DNA of 44,313 nucleotides, from assembly GCA_039177555.1 (NCBI GenBank), contig JBCDFV010000035.1:1-44313 (forward strand). Direction: 5' to 3'. Each line of letters starts with the position of its first letter. Within the stretch, counting starts at the first letter, position 1. Source of the DNA: JANQGH01 sp039177555. Its GTDB lineage: Bacteria > Pseudomonadota > Alphaproteobacteria > DSM-16000 > Inquilinaceae. Shown piece by piece: positions 16,440-24,479 of the stretch. The notes under the pieces were generated by a model. That model saw only the letters and a program-made list of their open reading frames with translations. It did no database searches and had not been told where the DNA came from. Both the position numbers and the translations under genes were made by a program.

Positions 16440-17554
16440 GCCGTCGCGTCCCGCAGCGCCGCATTCAGCCTTGCCGCGGCGGCGCCGAGATCGTGATGCG
16501 CGAGCACGTACTGTTGGGCGGCCGCGCCCATCTCGCGTCGGCGATGCGGATCGTCCAGAAGGTCGGCTACGGCGCCGGCGAACGCTTGCACGTCGCCGGT
16601 CGGTTTCAGCAATCCGGTGCGGCCATCATCGACGATGTCCGGCACGCCACGGCCACCGCCGGCGACAACCGGCAGGCCGGCCGCCTGGGCCTCCAGCAAG
16701 GCCATGCCGAAGGCTTCGTTGATCGCCGGCCAGACGAACAGATCGGAAGCGGCGTAGAGGTCGGCCAACTCCGCCGGCTTCAGCTTGCCGAAATGGCGGG
16801 TGCGTGTTGCGTCGAACTTGGCAAGGATCGCATCGGCGGCCGGCCCGAAACCGACGACGGCCAGGTGCCAAGGCCTTTCCGCCAGCCGCTTCAGCGCGTC
16901 GGCCAGCACGTCATAGGATGCCTGCTTGTCACCGGCGCGCATCATGCCGACAGCCAGCAGCCATGGGCCTTCGGCCGGTTCGGGCAGACAGGTTCGGCGC
17001 GCCTTCTCGCGCTGTGCCGACGCCCGGATGTAAGGACGCGCGTCGAGAAACGGCGGCAGCCGCTGGATCGGTGCATCGCCCCCGAGGGCGCGCCGTAGGC
17101 CCGCTTCGTCATCGGCGGACAGGGCAAAAACGGCGCATGCCTGGCGCAAGGCCTGCTCCGCCGCCTGGAAACCCTCGGCCCAGGGGCCCGTGGCCTGCTT
17201 CGGGGCATGGGAGGCCTCGGCAACCAGGTAGGGGATGTCGAGCGCCCGCGCGACCTGTGGCCCTATCCAGTCGGGCGCCTTGTGATAGAGGTGGTAGGTG
17301 AACCAGGCCTGCGGACGGCCTGGGTCGTCCCGCCAGCGATCGATCAGGCGGCGCGCCGTGCGTTCGCCGCGCTGCCGGATCCGGCGCATCCGGTTCGGAT
17401 CGTCGCCGGCGCTCCACGCCCGCAGGCGCGAGGCCAGGATGATCTCGTGGCCGCCGGCGCGCAGCGCCTGCATCAGCAGGCGCGCGACCCGCCGGTCGCC
17501 GGACGGCACCGGGTGGGTCGGCGGCTTCATCGGCGCATAGAAGGCGATGCGCAC
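16436..17554 (-). CDS. Glycosyltransferase family 4
   Basis: A 372-residue GT-B enzyme. The N-terminal lobe starts MRIAFYAPMKPPTHPVPSGDRRVARLL. The C-terminal lobe has LLAVGMMRAGDKQASYDVL and the E-x7-E donor motif in NEAFGMALLEAQAAGLPVV, followed by GGGRGVPDIVDDGRTGLL, a standard GT4 end. It retains the sugar donor and should be a retaining transferase in the cytoplasm, but the donor is unknown. It begins 5 bp after the preceding glycosyltransferase gene and overlaps the phosphatase by 4 bp. Confidence 0.9.
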   Translation of the reverse strand: MRIAFYAPMKPPTHPVPSGDRRVARLLMQALRAGGHEIILASRLRAWSAGDDPNRMRRIRQRGERTARRLIDRWRDDPGRPQAWFTYHLYHKAPDWIGPQVARALDIPYLVAEASHAPKQATGPWAEGFQAAEQALRQACAVFALSADDEAGLRRALGGDAPIQRLPPFLDARPYIRASAQREKARRTCLPEPAEGPWLLAVGMMRAGDKQASYDVLADALKRLAERPWHLAVVGFGPAADAILAKFDATRTRHFGKLKPAELADLYAASDLFVWPAINEAFGMALLEAQAAGLPVVAGGGRGVPDIVDDGRTGLLKPTGDVQAFAGAVADLLDDPHRRREMGAAAQQYVLAHHDLGAAAARLNAALRDATA

Positions 17555-17559
17555 GGGCG

Positions 17560-18783
17560 TCAGAGCCCGAACCGGGCGGCCAGGCGATCAAGCCCCGCTT
17601 GAAAATCGAAGGCTGAGCGTACGCGCCGGGCACCGGCAGCGCCCAGCCGCGATCGCTGGCCGGGGTCGGCGATGAGACTTGTGAGAGCGTCCGCCAGCGC
17701 GCCGACGTCGTTCGGCGGCACCATGCGGCCGGTAACGCCATCCTCGATCAGTTCGGGTATGGCGGAGAAATCGGTTGCGACACAGGCCAGGCCCGTTGCC
17801 TGAGCCTCCATCAGCACGTTTGGCAGGCCGTCGCGGTCACCATCGCCAGCGGGCCGCGACGCCAGCACGAACAGGTCGGCTTCCTGCAGCGCCGCGATGA
17901 CCTGGTCTTGCGTTTGCGGCCCGTGCCAGGCGATCCGCTCGGCCAGCCCCAGAGACTCGGCCTGCTGCCGCAGGTCGTCGAGCAAGGGGCCGCCGCCGAT
18001 TTGGTCAAGCCGCCAATTCAGATCGGCCGGCAAGCGCGCCAGCGCGTCGAGCAGAACGTCGAAGCCCTTCTTTTCCACCGCCCGGCCGATGGTCAGCAGG
18101 CGGACGGGGTCATCTTCGGCGCCGCCGTCGCGCAGGGGGCGCGGCTGGGGCATGGGAAAGCGGCTGAAGTCGAGGCCGTGATAGGTGAGAAAGACCTTGT
18201 CCGGCTGCTCCGTCAGGCCGCGCAGGTAGTCGACATTGTACCGCGTGCAGGTGGTCAGCCATTCGGCGTCGGCCAGCTTCTCCCTGATCTCCCATTCCGG
18301 GGTGGTCCAGATGTCCTTGGCATGGGCCGAAACCGCGAACGGCAGGCCCCGGATCATGCCGGCATAGCGGGCGACCGACGTTGGCGTGTGCAGATAGTTG
18401 ACGTAAAGAAAATCGACCGCGTCCGGCAGTTCGCGCGCCAGCACGCAGGCCTGGCCGAAGCGGCGCCATCGATTGGGGGTCGGATCGCGCCGCAGGTCGC
18501 CGCGAAAGATCCGGTAGGCGCGTTCATAGCCTGGCTGTGATCGCGCCCAGTCTCGCGCTTCTGCAACGCGTGCCGGTTCCTCATAAAGATACTCAGGCAG
18601 GTACAGAACCGGCGCGGTGATCTGGCGGTTGAGAGCGTGAACGGCCTTGTCGGTCGGATGGCGCAGCGAGACGATGATCTGCCGCTGCCCGCGTTGCTGC
18701 AGCCCCAGGATTTCCTGCGCGATGAAGGTTTCCGAAAGGCGCGGATAGCCCTTGACCAAGATCGCCGTTACGCCGGAACCCAC
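17560..18783 (-). CDS. Glycosyltransferase family 4, WcaL-like
   Basis: A 407-residue GT-B enzyme. The opening KGYPRLSETFIAQEI is characteristic of colanic-acid WcaL-like and related exopolysaccharide transferases. SAHAKDIW and HGLDFSRF mark the central region. The donor motif is DGLPNVLMEAQATGL (E-x7-E type), with AIPELIEDGVTGRMVPPND behind it. I choose the GTG at 18783, which lies 4 bp after the upstream stop; an in-frame ATG at 18816 would overlap that gene by 29 bp. The length is normal. WcaL similarity points to envelope or secreted polysaccharide rather than a small molecule. Confidence 0.88.
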   Translation of the reverse strand: MGSGVTAILVKGYPRLSETFIAQEILGLQQRGQRQIIVSLRHPTDKAVHALNRQITAPVLYLPEYLYEEPARVAEARDWARSQPGYERAYRIFRGDLRRDPTPNRWRRFGQACVLARELPDAVDFLYVNYLHTPTSVARYAGMIRGLPFAVSAHAKDIWTTPEWEIREKLADAEWLTTCTRYNVDYLRGLTEQPDKVFLTYHGLDFSRFPMPQPRPLRDGGAEDDPVRLLTIGRAVEKKGFDVLLDALARLPADLNWRLDQIGGGPLLDDLRQQAESLGLAERIAWHGPQTQDQVIAALQEADLFVLASRPAGDGDRDGLPNVLMEAQATGLACVATDFSAIPELIEDGVTGRMVPPNDVGALADALTSLIADPGQRSRLGAAGARRVRSAFDFQAGLDRLAARFGL

Positions 18784-18787
18784 GGGA

Positions 18788-20002
18788 TTACGCCGTGTAC
18801 CGCACCTGATCGGCAATGGGCGCGCCGGGGTGGATGATCTGTTGAACCAGCCGGTCGACCACGTCCAGCCCGCCCATCATGCCCGGGATCATCGCCTCGG
18901 AGGGCTTCTGCTGGGTCGGCAGCTTTCTCAAGGCCTCCGTCATGACGTCCGTCGGCGTTCCATTGTCGGCGGACAGGGTCGTCACAAGGCCAAGTGCGGC
19001 GGCACGTGTCGCCCGTATGTGCTGTTCCAGCCGCGGTTTCGTCCTGGGGATCAGCACCGCGCGCTTGTCGAACGACAGGATCTCGCAAAATGTGTTGTAA
19101 CCGCCCATCGCGACGACACCGACCGCGTCGTGGATCAACCGTTCGATCTTGTTGTCGAAGGTCAGGATTTCGATCGAGGCGAGCTGCGCGGCGCGCTCGA
19201 CAAAGCCCGCCTGTGCCTCGGCCGACATGAACGGGCCCAGCACGATGACGGCCGGCAGATCGGGCGGATTGTCGGCCTCGTAGGCGCGCAGCACCCAATC
19301 GACCATCACCTCGCCATCGCCGCCGCCGCCGGGCGTTACCAGGATGTAGTCGCCATCGATCGGCGGCACCGTCGCCCAGGCGGCCTGCGGCACCGTTCGG
19401 CGCAGATAGCCGGTATAGGCTGTTTTCTCGCCAACCGACGCGGGCACGTCGATGCCTTCCAGCGGGTCGCAGATCTGGCGCAGGCCATAAATCCAGATGT
19501 GGTCGTAAAGGTCTTCAAGGGCGGGCAACACCTTCTTGCGTTCCCACTCGGGCGCCAGCAGGGCGGGCTCGTCCATCACGTCACGCAGGCCCAGCACGGT
19601 TGGCGTGCCCCTGTCCCGCATCAGTTGCAGCGTGCCCTTCACCTCGCCGCGCAGGCCTAAGGGTTCCTTGTCGACTATGAACAGATCGGGATCGAAGATT
19701 TCGGCCGTGTGTTCGATGATCGAGGTGCGCATGGCCAGCGTTTCCTCGGTATCGATGTGCAGGTTCAGCGATGTGTATTCGCCGTTGCGCAGCTTGATCA
19801 CGCCCGGCACGCGGATGAAGTCGACGCGGCTGCGGAAGTCGAAACTGCCGATGATGGGCGATCCGGACAGGATCAGAACCGACATCTCGGAATGGCGCGC
19901 AACCAGGGCATGGCCGATGGCCCGGCAGCGGCGCAAATGGCCAAGGCCGAATGTGTCGTGGCTGTAGACCAGCACACGGCTGTGGTTGCCGCGTTTCGCC
20001 AT
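18788..20002 (-). CDS. Glycosyltransferase, COG4671/MurG-like, first gene of the operon
   Basis: A 404-residue predicted GT-B enzyme with VYSHDTFGLGHLRRCRAIGHAL at the start (GxGHxRR loop), a VTPGGGGDGEVM loop, and the VVAMGGYNTFCEIL donor region. It is clearly paralogous to the product of 14707-15858, sharing the layout GxGHxRR, then VxxGGG, then GYNT. It is the promoter-proximal gene of the minus-strand block and is divergent from the ABC-type gene, with about 210 bp between the two starts. Donor and acceptor unknown. Confidence 0.88.
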   Translation of the reverse strand: MAKRGNHSRVLVYSHDTFGLGHLRRCRAIGHALVARHSEMSVLILSGSPIIGSFDFRSRVDFIRVPGVIKLRNGEYTSLNLHIDTEETLAMRTSIIEHTAEIFDPDLFIVDKEPLGLRGEVKGTLQLMRDRGTPTVLGLRDVMDEPALLAPEWERKKVLPALEDLYDHIWIYGLRQICDPLEGIDVPASVGEKTAYTGYLRRTVPQAAWATVPPIDGDYILVTPGGGGDGEVMVDWVLRAYEADNPPDLPAVIVLGPFMSAEAQAGFVERAAQLASIEILTFDNKIERLIHDAVGVVAMGGYNTFCEILSFDKRAVLIPRTKPRLEQHIRATRAAALGLVTTLSADNGTPTDVMTEALRKLPTQQKPSEAMIPGMMGGLDVVDRLVQQIIHPGAPIADQVRYTA

Positions 20003-20213
20003 CCTGGCGCCCTCATAGCCTTGTCGAAAGTGCAGCGCAACTGACCAAATTGCCTGCCAGACCGCAGATCGACCCTAGTGATCCGGTGGCGACGGCACAA
20101 CACGGATTTACCAAATACGGATTTACCAACGGGCGTGGAAGCCGCTATCGTCTGCCGCCCGTTCGCGGCCGGCCGGCTGTCGGACGGTGTCTGTTGTCAA
20201 GCCACAGGCTCAC
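20003..20213. promoter_or_regulatory. Divergent control region with a 15-bp-period direct repeat
   Basis: This 211-bp gap must drive the glycosyltransferase block leftwards and the ABC/cyclic-nucleotide operon rightwards. Within it ACGGATTTACCAA occurs twice, at 20102-20114 and 20117-20129, with a period of 15. The repeat sits about midway between the two starts and is more AT-rich than its surroundings. It could be a tandem operator coordinating both operons. I see no clean -35/-10 pair. Confidence 0.45.
20102..20129. repeat. Tandem direct repeat, 13 bp twice
   Basis: Two identical copies of ACGGATTTACCAA are separated by two bases, so their starts are 15 bp apart. Lying in a divergent promoter region, they look more like regulator binding sites than chance. 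No known motif is recognised. Confidence 0.8.
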
Positions 20214-22844
20214 ATGCAACGCAGTATCTTCAGCTTCATTCTCCGTTATTCGAAGCGGCAGCAGCTTTACATACTGTGCATTACCGTGCTCTCGCTGCCG
20301 CCTCTTTACTATTCACTGGATCTTCCCAAGCAGATTGTTAACGAGGCGATTGGCGGCTCGAACTTTCCGCAGAATCTGTTGGGGTTCGAACTCAGCCAGG
20401 TTCAGTTCCTCCTGGTTCTCTCGTTCATATTTCTGGGCCTGGTTTTCGTAAACGGCGGCTTCAAATACTACATCAACGTTTACAAGGGCCGGCTGGGCGA
20501 GCGGATGCTGCGCCGGTTGCGCTACGAGCTCTATACGCGGGTCCTGCGCTTTCGGCTGCCGCGCTTCAAGCGCATGTCGCAGGGCGAGATCATTCCCATG
20601 ATCACCGCCGAGGTCGAGCCGCTGGGCGGGTTCACGGGCGATGCTTTCGCCCTTCCGGCCTATCAGGGCGGCCTGCTCTTGACCTACATCGCCTTCATCT
20701 TCGTTCAGGACCCGATTCTGGGTGCCGCCTCCATATCCCTTTATCCGATTCAGGGATTTATCATTCCGCGGCTGCAAAAGAAGGTGAACGCGCTGGCCAA
20801 ACGGCGTGTGCGCAACATCCGCCAGCTGTCGGACCGGATTGGCGAGACGGTCGGCGGAACGCCGGAAATCCACGCCCACGATACCGCCCAATATCACCTG
20901 GCCGACATCTCGGAACGCCTGGCCATCAACTACGACATTCGGTACGAAATCTATCGTCGAAAGTTTTTTATCAAGTTTCTGAACAATTTTCTAAACCAGC
21001 TGACGCCGTTTTTCTTTTATTCGATTGGCGGGTATCTGGTCATCCAGGGTGATCTGACCTTCGGTGCCCTGGTCGCCGTTCTGGCGGCCTACAAGGATCT
21101 GGCCTCGCCGTGGAAGGAGTTGCTGACCTACTATCAGATGCAGGCCGACGTCCGCATCAAGTACGAGCAGGTTGTCGAACAGTTCCAGCCGGCGGACATC
21201 CAGCCGTCCGAGCAGTTGGCCGAAGAGCCCAACATGGCAGGCCCGCTGCCGGCCGAATGGCAGTTTGGCAATGTCGCTTACGCCGAAGAGGACAGCCCAC
21301 CCGATATCCAGGGTTTGAGCCTATCGGTACCGACGAAGGGCACGGTTGCCGTCTTGGGCGACGGCTCCAGCGGGCGCGAGGTTTTTGTCCAGCTTCTCGC
21401 GCGCGTCCTGGTGCCGTCCAACGGCAAGATCACGTTCGGTGACCACAACTACGCCGACCTGCCGGAGTCGGTAACGGGCCGGCGGATCACCTTTGTCGGG
21501 CCGCACAGCTACATCTTCACCGGCACCTTGCGCGACAATTTGTATTACGGGCTGAAACACCGCGAAGCCGATACCGACGACCAGTCCGAGCGGCGCGGCC
21601 GCATCGCCGAGGCCAAGTATACCGGCAACTCGCCGTCGAACATCCATGGCGACTGGATCGACTATGAGGCGGCCGGTGTCGACGGCCCGGAAACCTTGGA
21701 GCACAAGGCGCTGGAGGTTCTGGAGGATGTCAATCTGGCCGGGGACGTCTATCGCTTCGGCCTCAGCGGCAGTCTGGACACGGAGGCGGAACCGGAGACC
21801 CCGAAACGCTTCCTAGAGGCGCGCCGCCAGGTCGGCCTGCGGCTGGCGGACCCTGAGATGGAGGGGCTGGTCGAGCTCTGGGATGCCGACAAGTACAATC
21901 TCAGCGCCACGCTGGCGGAAAACCTGCTGTTCGGCACGCCGGTGGACGACACCTTCCAGTTGGACACCATTGCGGAGAACGCGTACGTCCAATCGATCCT
22001 GGAGCGGGTCGGCCTGACCGAAACCTTCCTGGATACCGGTCGCAAGGTCGCGGCGACGATGCTGGAACTGTTCGCCGACCTGCCGCCCGGGCATGAGTTC
22101 TTCGATCAGTTCAGCTTCATCAGCCACGACGAGCTGCCCGAGTTCCAGTCGCTGGTCACCCGTGCGGAGAAGCTGGGCCACGATGCGCTGAAGCCGGAAG
22201 ACCGCATGCGGCTGATGTCGCTGCCCTTCAAGCTGATCCCGACCCGGCACCGCCTGGGCGTCATCGATGACGAGATGCAGGACAAGCTGCTGGAGGCGCG
22301 GCGCCTGTTCGCCAAGGACTTGCCCGAGGACCTTCGCGACAGCGTCGCCTTTTTCGACGCGCACGACTACAACGAGGCCGCCAGCCTTCAGGACAACATC
22401 CTGTTCGGCAAGATCAAGTATGGTCAGTCCGGCGCCCAGGCCAAGGTCCAGGCGCTGCTGGCCGAGATCATCGACGGTTTGGATCTGCGCCGGACGGTGA
22501 TTAGCGTCGGGCTCGACCGCTCCGTCGGGGTCGCCGGCGGCCGGCTGTCCCTGGTACAGCGCCAGAAGCTGGCCTTGGCCCGCGCGCTGCTGAAGCGACC
22601 GGACGTCTTGATCCTGCTGGACGCGACCACGTCCTTCGACGGCGGAACCTTGCAGCATGTTCATGAGGCGATCATGAAATCGTGCGAGGGTCGCGGACTG
22701 ATCTGGGCGCCGCATCGGCCAAGCATGGCCGAGGCCTTCGGCGAAGTGATCGTTCTGAAAGAGGGCCGCCTGGCCCAGCGCGGCAGCTATGACGAGTTGA
22801 CCGGAAAAGATGGCGAGTTGCGCCGATTGCTGGATAATGAGTGA
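20214..22844 (+). CDS. ABC-exporter-like protein with degenerate ATPase and triplicated module
   Basis: An 876-residue protein (ATG at 20214; an in-frame GTG at 20187 adds nine residues). Residues 1-320 are an exporter-type transmembrane domain. The nucleotide-binding domain is abnormal. Its Walker A position reads GDGSSGRE (382-389), lacking the Lys and Ser/Thr. The signature is GGRLSLVQ (775-782). Walker B is LLDATTSFD with Ala804 where the catalytic Glu should be. His834 of the switch loop is kept. Between Walker A and signature a Q-loop-like GTLRDNLYYG (437-446) recurs as ATLAENLLFG (565-574) and ASLQDNILFG (723-732), each followed by a similar leucine-rich helical stretch. Inner membrane. 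ATP hydrolysis is doubtful. It heads the operon with the cyclic-nucleotide-binding protein. Confidence 0.85.
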   Translation: MQRSIFSFILRYSKRQQLYILCITVLSLPPLYYSLDLPKQIVNEAIGGSNFPQNLLGFELSQVQFLLVLSFIFLGLVFVNGGFKYYINVYKGRLGERMLRRLRYELYTRVLRFRLPRFKRMSQGEIIPMITAEVEPLGGFTGDAFALPAYQGGLLLTYIAFIFVQDPILGAASISLYPIQGFIIPRLQKKVNALAKRRVRNIRQLSDRIGETVGGTPEIHAHDTAQYHLADISERLAINYDIRYEIYRRKFFIKFLNNFLNQLTPFFFYSIGGYLVIQGDLTFGALVAVLAAYKDLASPWKELLTYYQMQADVRIKYEQVVEQFQPADIQPSEQLAEEPNMAGPLPAEWQFGNVAYAEEDSPPDIQGLSLSVPTKGTVAVLGDGSSGREVFVQLLARVLVPSNGKITFGDHNYADLPESVTGRRITFVGPHSYIFTGTLRDNLYYGLKHREADTDDQSERRGRIAEAKYTGNSPSNIHGDWIDYEAAGVDGPETLEHKALEVLEDVNLAGDVYRFGLSGSLDTEAEPETPKRFLEARRQVGLRLADPEMEGLVELWDADKYNLSATLAENLLFGTPVDDTFQLDTIAENAYVQSILERVGLTETFLDTGRKVAATMLELFADLPPGHEFFDQFSFISHDELPEFQSLVTRAEKLGHDALKPEDRMRLMSLPFKLIPTRHRLGVIDDEMQDKLLEARRLFAKDLPEDLRDSVAFFDAHDYNEAASLQDNILFGKIKYGQSGAQAKVQALLAEIIDGLDLRRTVISVGLDRSVGVAGGRLSLVQRQKLALARALLKRPDVLILLDATTSFDGGTLQHVHEAIMKSCEGRGLIWAPHRPSMAEAFGEVIVLKEGRLAQRGSYDELTGKDGELRRLLDNE

Positions 22845-22889
22845 CGCCGCTCGACGATCGGCGTCGATGGGGGAGGAGATCGCACGAGC

Positions 22890-23336
22890 ATGAGCCTGAT
22901 CGAAGAAGTCGATCTGCTGAAAAAGATTCCGCTGTTCGCCAATATCGAGGTGTCGAAACTCAAACTGCTGGCCTTCACCAGCGAGCGGGTGAAATTCGCC
23001 GCCGGCGAGACCCTGTTCCGGCAGGATGATATGGGCGATGCCGCCTATATCATCATGGACGGGGAGGCCGATGTGGTGATCGACACCGACAGCGGGCCGG
23101 TCACCGTCGCGACCTTGCACAAGAACGACTTCGTCGGCGAAATCGCCATTCTATGCGACGTGCCCCGAACCGCGTCGGTGCGTGCGAAGTCGGACCTGAC
23201 CACCTTGATGATCACGAAGGATCTGTTCTTTCGGCTGATCACGGAGTTTCCGCAGATGGCCGTCGAGATCATGCGCGAACTGGCCCTGCGGCTGGAAAAG
23301 ACGACCAAGGCCGCAGTCTCGCGCAGCAACGATTGA
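22890..23336 (+). CDS. Stand-alone cyclic-nucleotide-binding domain protein
   Basis: A 148-residue protein made almost entirely of one CRP-type cNMP-binding barrel: LKKIPLFANIEVSKLKLLAF, a GETLFRQDDMGDAAYIIMDGEADV strand set, and the phosphate-binding cassette GEIAILCDVPRTASVRA with its Glu and Arg. A C-terminal helix follows (EIMRELALRLEKTTKAA). There is no DNA-binding HTH, kinase or channel part, so it should act as a ligand-responsive subunit. The ATG at 22890 has a strong GGAGGAG site. It lies 45 bp after the ABC-like gene, and regulation of that protein is the natural guess. Confidence 0.92.
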   Translation: MSLIEEVDLLKKIPLFANIEVSKLKLLAFTSERVKFAAGETLFRQDDMGDAAYIIMDGEADVVIDTDSGPVTVATLHKNDFVGEIAILCDVPRTASVRAKSDLTTLMITKDLFFRLITEFPQMAVEIMRELALRLEKTTKAAVSRSND

Positions 23337-23351
23337 GGCCGGCCCGCGCCG

Positions 23352-23963
23352 ATGCCGTTCTGCAATCGGGTGCGGCCGGACGGTGCCGTTGCGGCCGATC
23401 CGACCCGGGGCCTGTTCATGGGCAACCGCGGCCGGCTTCACGACGCGGAAGGCGCCATCCGGCGGCAATGGCAGACGAAGCGTTGGATTTGTTGCGTCAC
23501 CGCGTTTCGTGACCGGCGCGTGCCGATCATGGCGGCGCGTGGCTACACGGCCCTGTTCTTCCTGGACGAAGCCACGGCGCTGGCGGCCGGCCATCGGCCC
23601 TGTGCGGAGTGTCGCCGACAGGATTTCAACCGGTTCGTCGACGCCTGGCGCGCGGCCCACCGAACACCGCCCGGCCGTCTGTATGTCGATGCGCTGGATC
23701 GCGTGTTGCATGACGAACGAACCGCTTCTCAGAAGCCCGCCGCCCCAGCGAGCCTTCCCGACGGTGCCATGCTGGCGGACCGGCACGGCACGGCCTGGCT
23801 GCGTTGGAAGGGGCGGAACCTGCGCTGGACGCCGCTTGGCTATGACGGCAGCGACGGTCAGCCAATACCGCCGCTGGTCCTGTTGACCCCGCCGGCGACC
23901 GTGGCCACGTTGGTCAGCGGTTATCGGCCGGTCATCCACCCCAGCGCCACGGAAGTTTCATGA
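23352..23963 (+). CDS. Conserved hypothetical protein with Ada-like cysteine motif
   Basis: A 203-residue protein I cannot name. A GNRGRLHD motif occurs near residue 24. Residues 65-95 read FFLDEATALAAGHRPCAECRR, very like the second half of the zinc/methyl-acceptor domain of Ada (FF...A...AAG-x-RPC-x-x-C). Only this CxxC (Cys84, Cys87) and a CC pair at 47-48 are present; the usual reactive CxxxC pair is missing. The C-terminal part has short strand segments and a Pro-rich tail. It starts 15 bp after the cyclic-nucleotide gene and overlaps the methyltransferase by 4 bp. A metal-binding role is likely; DNA repair is unproven. Confidence 0.75.
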   Translation: MPFCNRVRPDGAVAADPTRGLFMGNRGRLHDAEGAIRRQWQTKRWICCVTAFRDRRVPIMAARGYTALFFLDEATALAAGHRPCAECRRQDFNRFVDAWRAAHRTPPGRLYVDALDRVLHDERTASQKPAAPASLPDGAMLADRHGTAWLRWKGRNLRWTPLGYDGSDGQPIPPLVLLTPPATVATLVSGYRPVIHPSATEVS

Positions 23964-24451
23964 GCAGATTGGACAGCTTTATTCGCCGGATGAAGGCCCA
24001 GCGCGCGTGCCTGGACTGGGCGGCCCAGGCCATCGCGGATCTGCCGGGCCCGGTGTTCGAACTCGGCCTGGGCAACGGCCGGACCTATGACCATTTGCGC
24101 GAGATCCTTCCCGGCCGGGACATCTACGTCTTTGAACAGGTGATCAAGGCGCATCCGAACTGCATTCCGCCGGACGACCGACTGTTCCTCGGCGACGCGA
24201 TCAAGCAGTTGCCGATCGCGCGGGATCGGCTGGGCGAGGGCGCAGCACTGGTTCACACCGATCTCGGCACCGGCGACGATGCCGCCAATCGCCGTCTGGC
24301 CGCGCGGCTGGCGGCGCCGCTTGCCGGCGCCTTGAGACCGGGCGGCATCGTCCTGGCCAACATCGAGATCCCGGTCGACCGGTGGACGCGCCTGCCGGAG
24401 CCCGAGGGCGTTCAGAAAGACCGGTACTTCATCTATCGCGACGACGGGTGA
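23960..24451 (+). CDS. Small SAM-dependent methyltransferase (Methyltransf_17-like)
   Basis: A 163-residue class I methyltransferase. Motif I is FELGLGNGRTYDHL (about 34-47), with acidic residues YVFEQVIK and LFLGDAIKQLP at the motif II/III positions, and HTDLGTGDD plus LRPGGIVLANIEIP later. The size fits the proteobacterial PF12692 group, whose substrates are unknown. The ATG overlaps the preceding stop (ATGA), so it is the last gene of the ABC/cNMP operon. It is convergent with a DMT transporter 28 bp downstream. Confidence 0.85.
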   Translation: MSRLDSFIRRMKAQRACLDWAAQAIADLPGPVFELGLGNGRTYDHLREILPGRDIYVFEQVIKAHPNCIPPDDRLFLGDAIKQLPIARDRLGEGAALVHTDLGTGDDAANRRLAARLAAPLAGALRPGGIVLANIEIPVDRWTRLPEPEGVQKDRYFIYRDDG

Positions 24452-24479
24452 TCGGCCCGGCGCGATGGTCGGCGCCTAA

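Noticed and set aside
20214..22844. Frameshift or assembly error as the cause of the odd ATPase region
   Set aside because: The frame stays open throughout, codon use is even, and the three Q-loop-like units sit in order with the signature, Walker B and H-loop after them. That fits a real domain expansion better than an error.
21813..23120. 435-residue minus-strand open frame
   Set aside because: It is antisense to the ABC-like and cyclic-nucleotide genes, rich in Gln, Arg, His and Asp as expected for an out-of-frame reading, and shows no domain.
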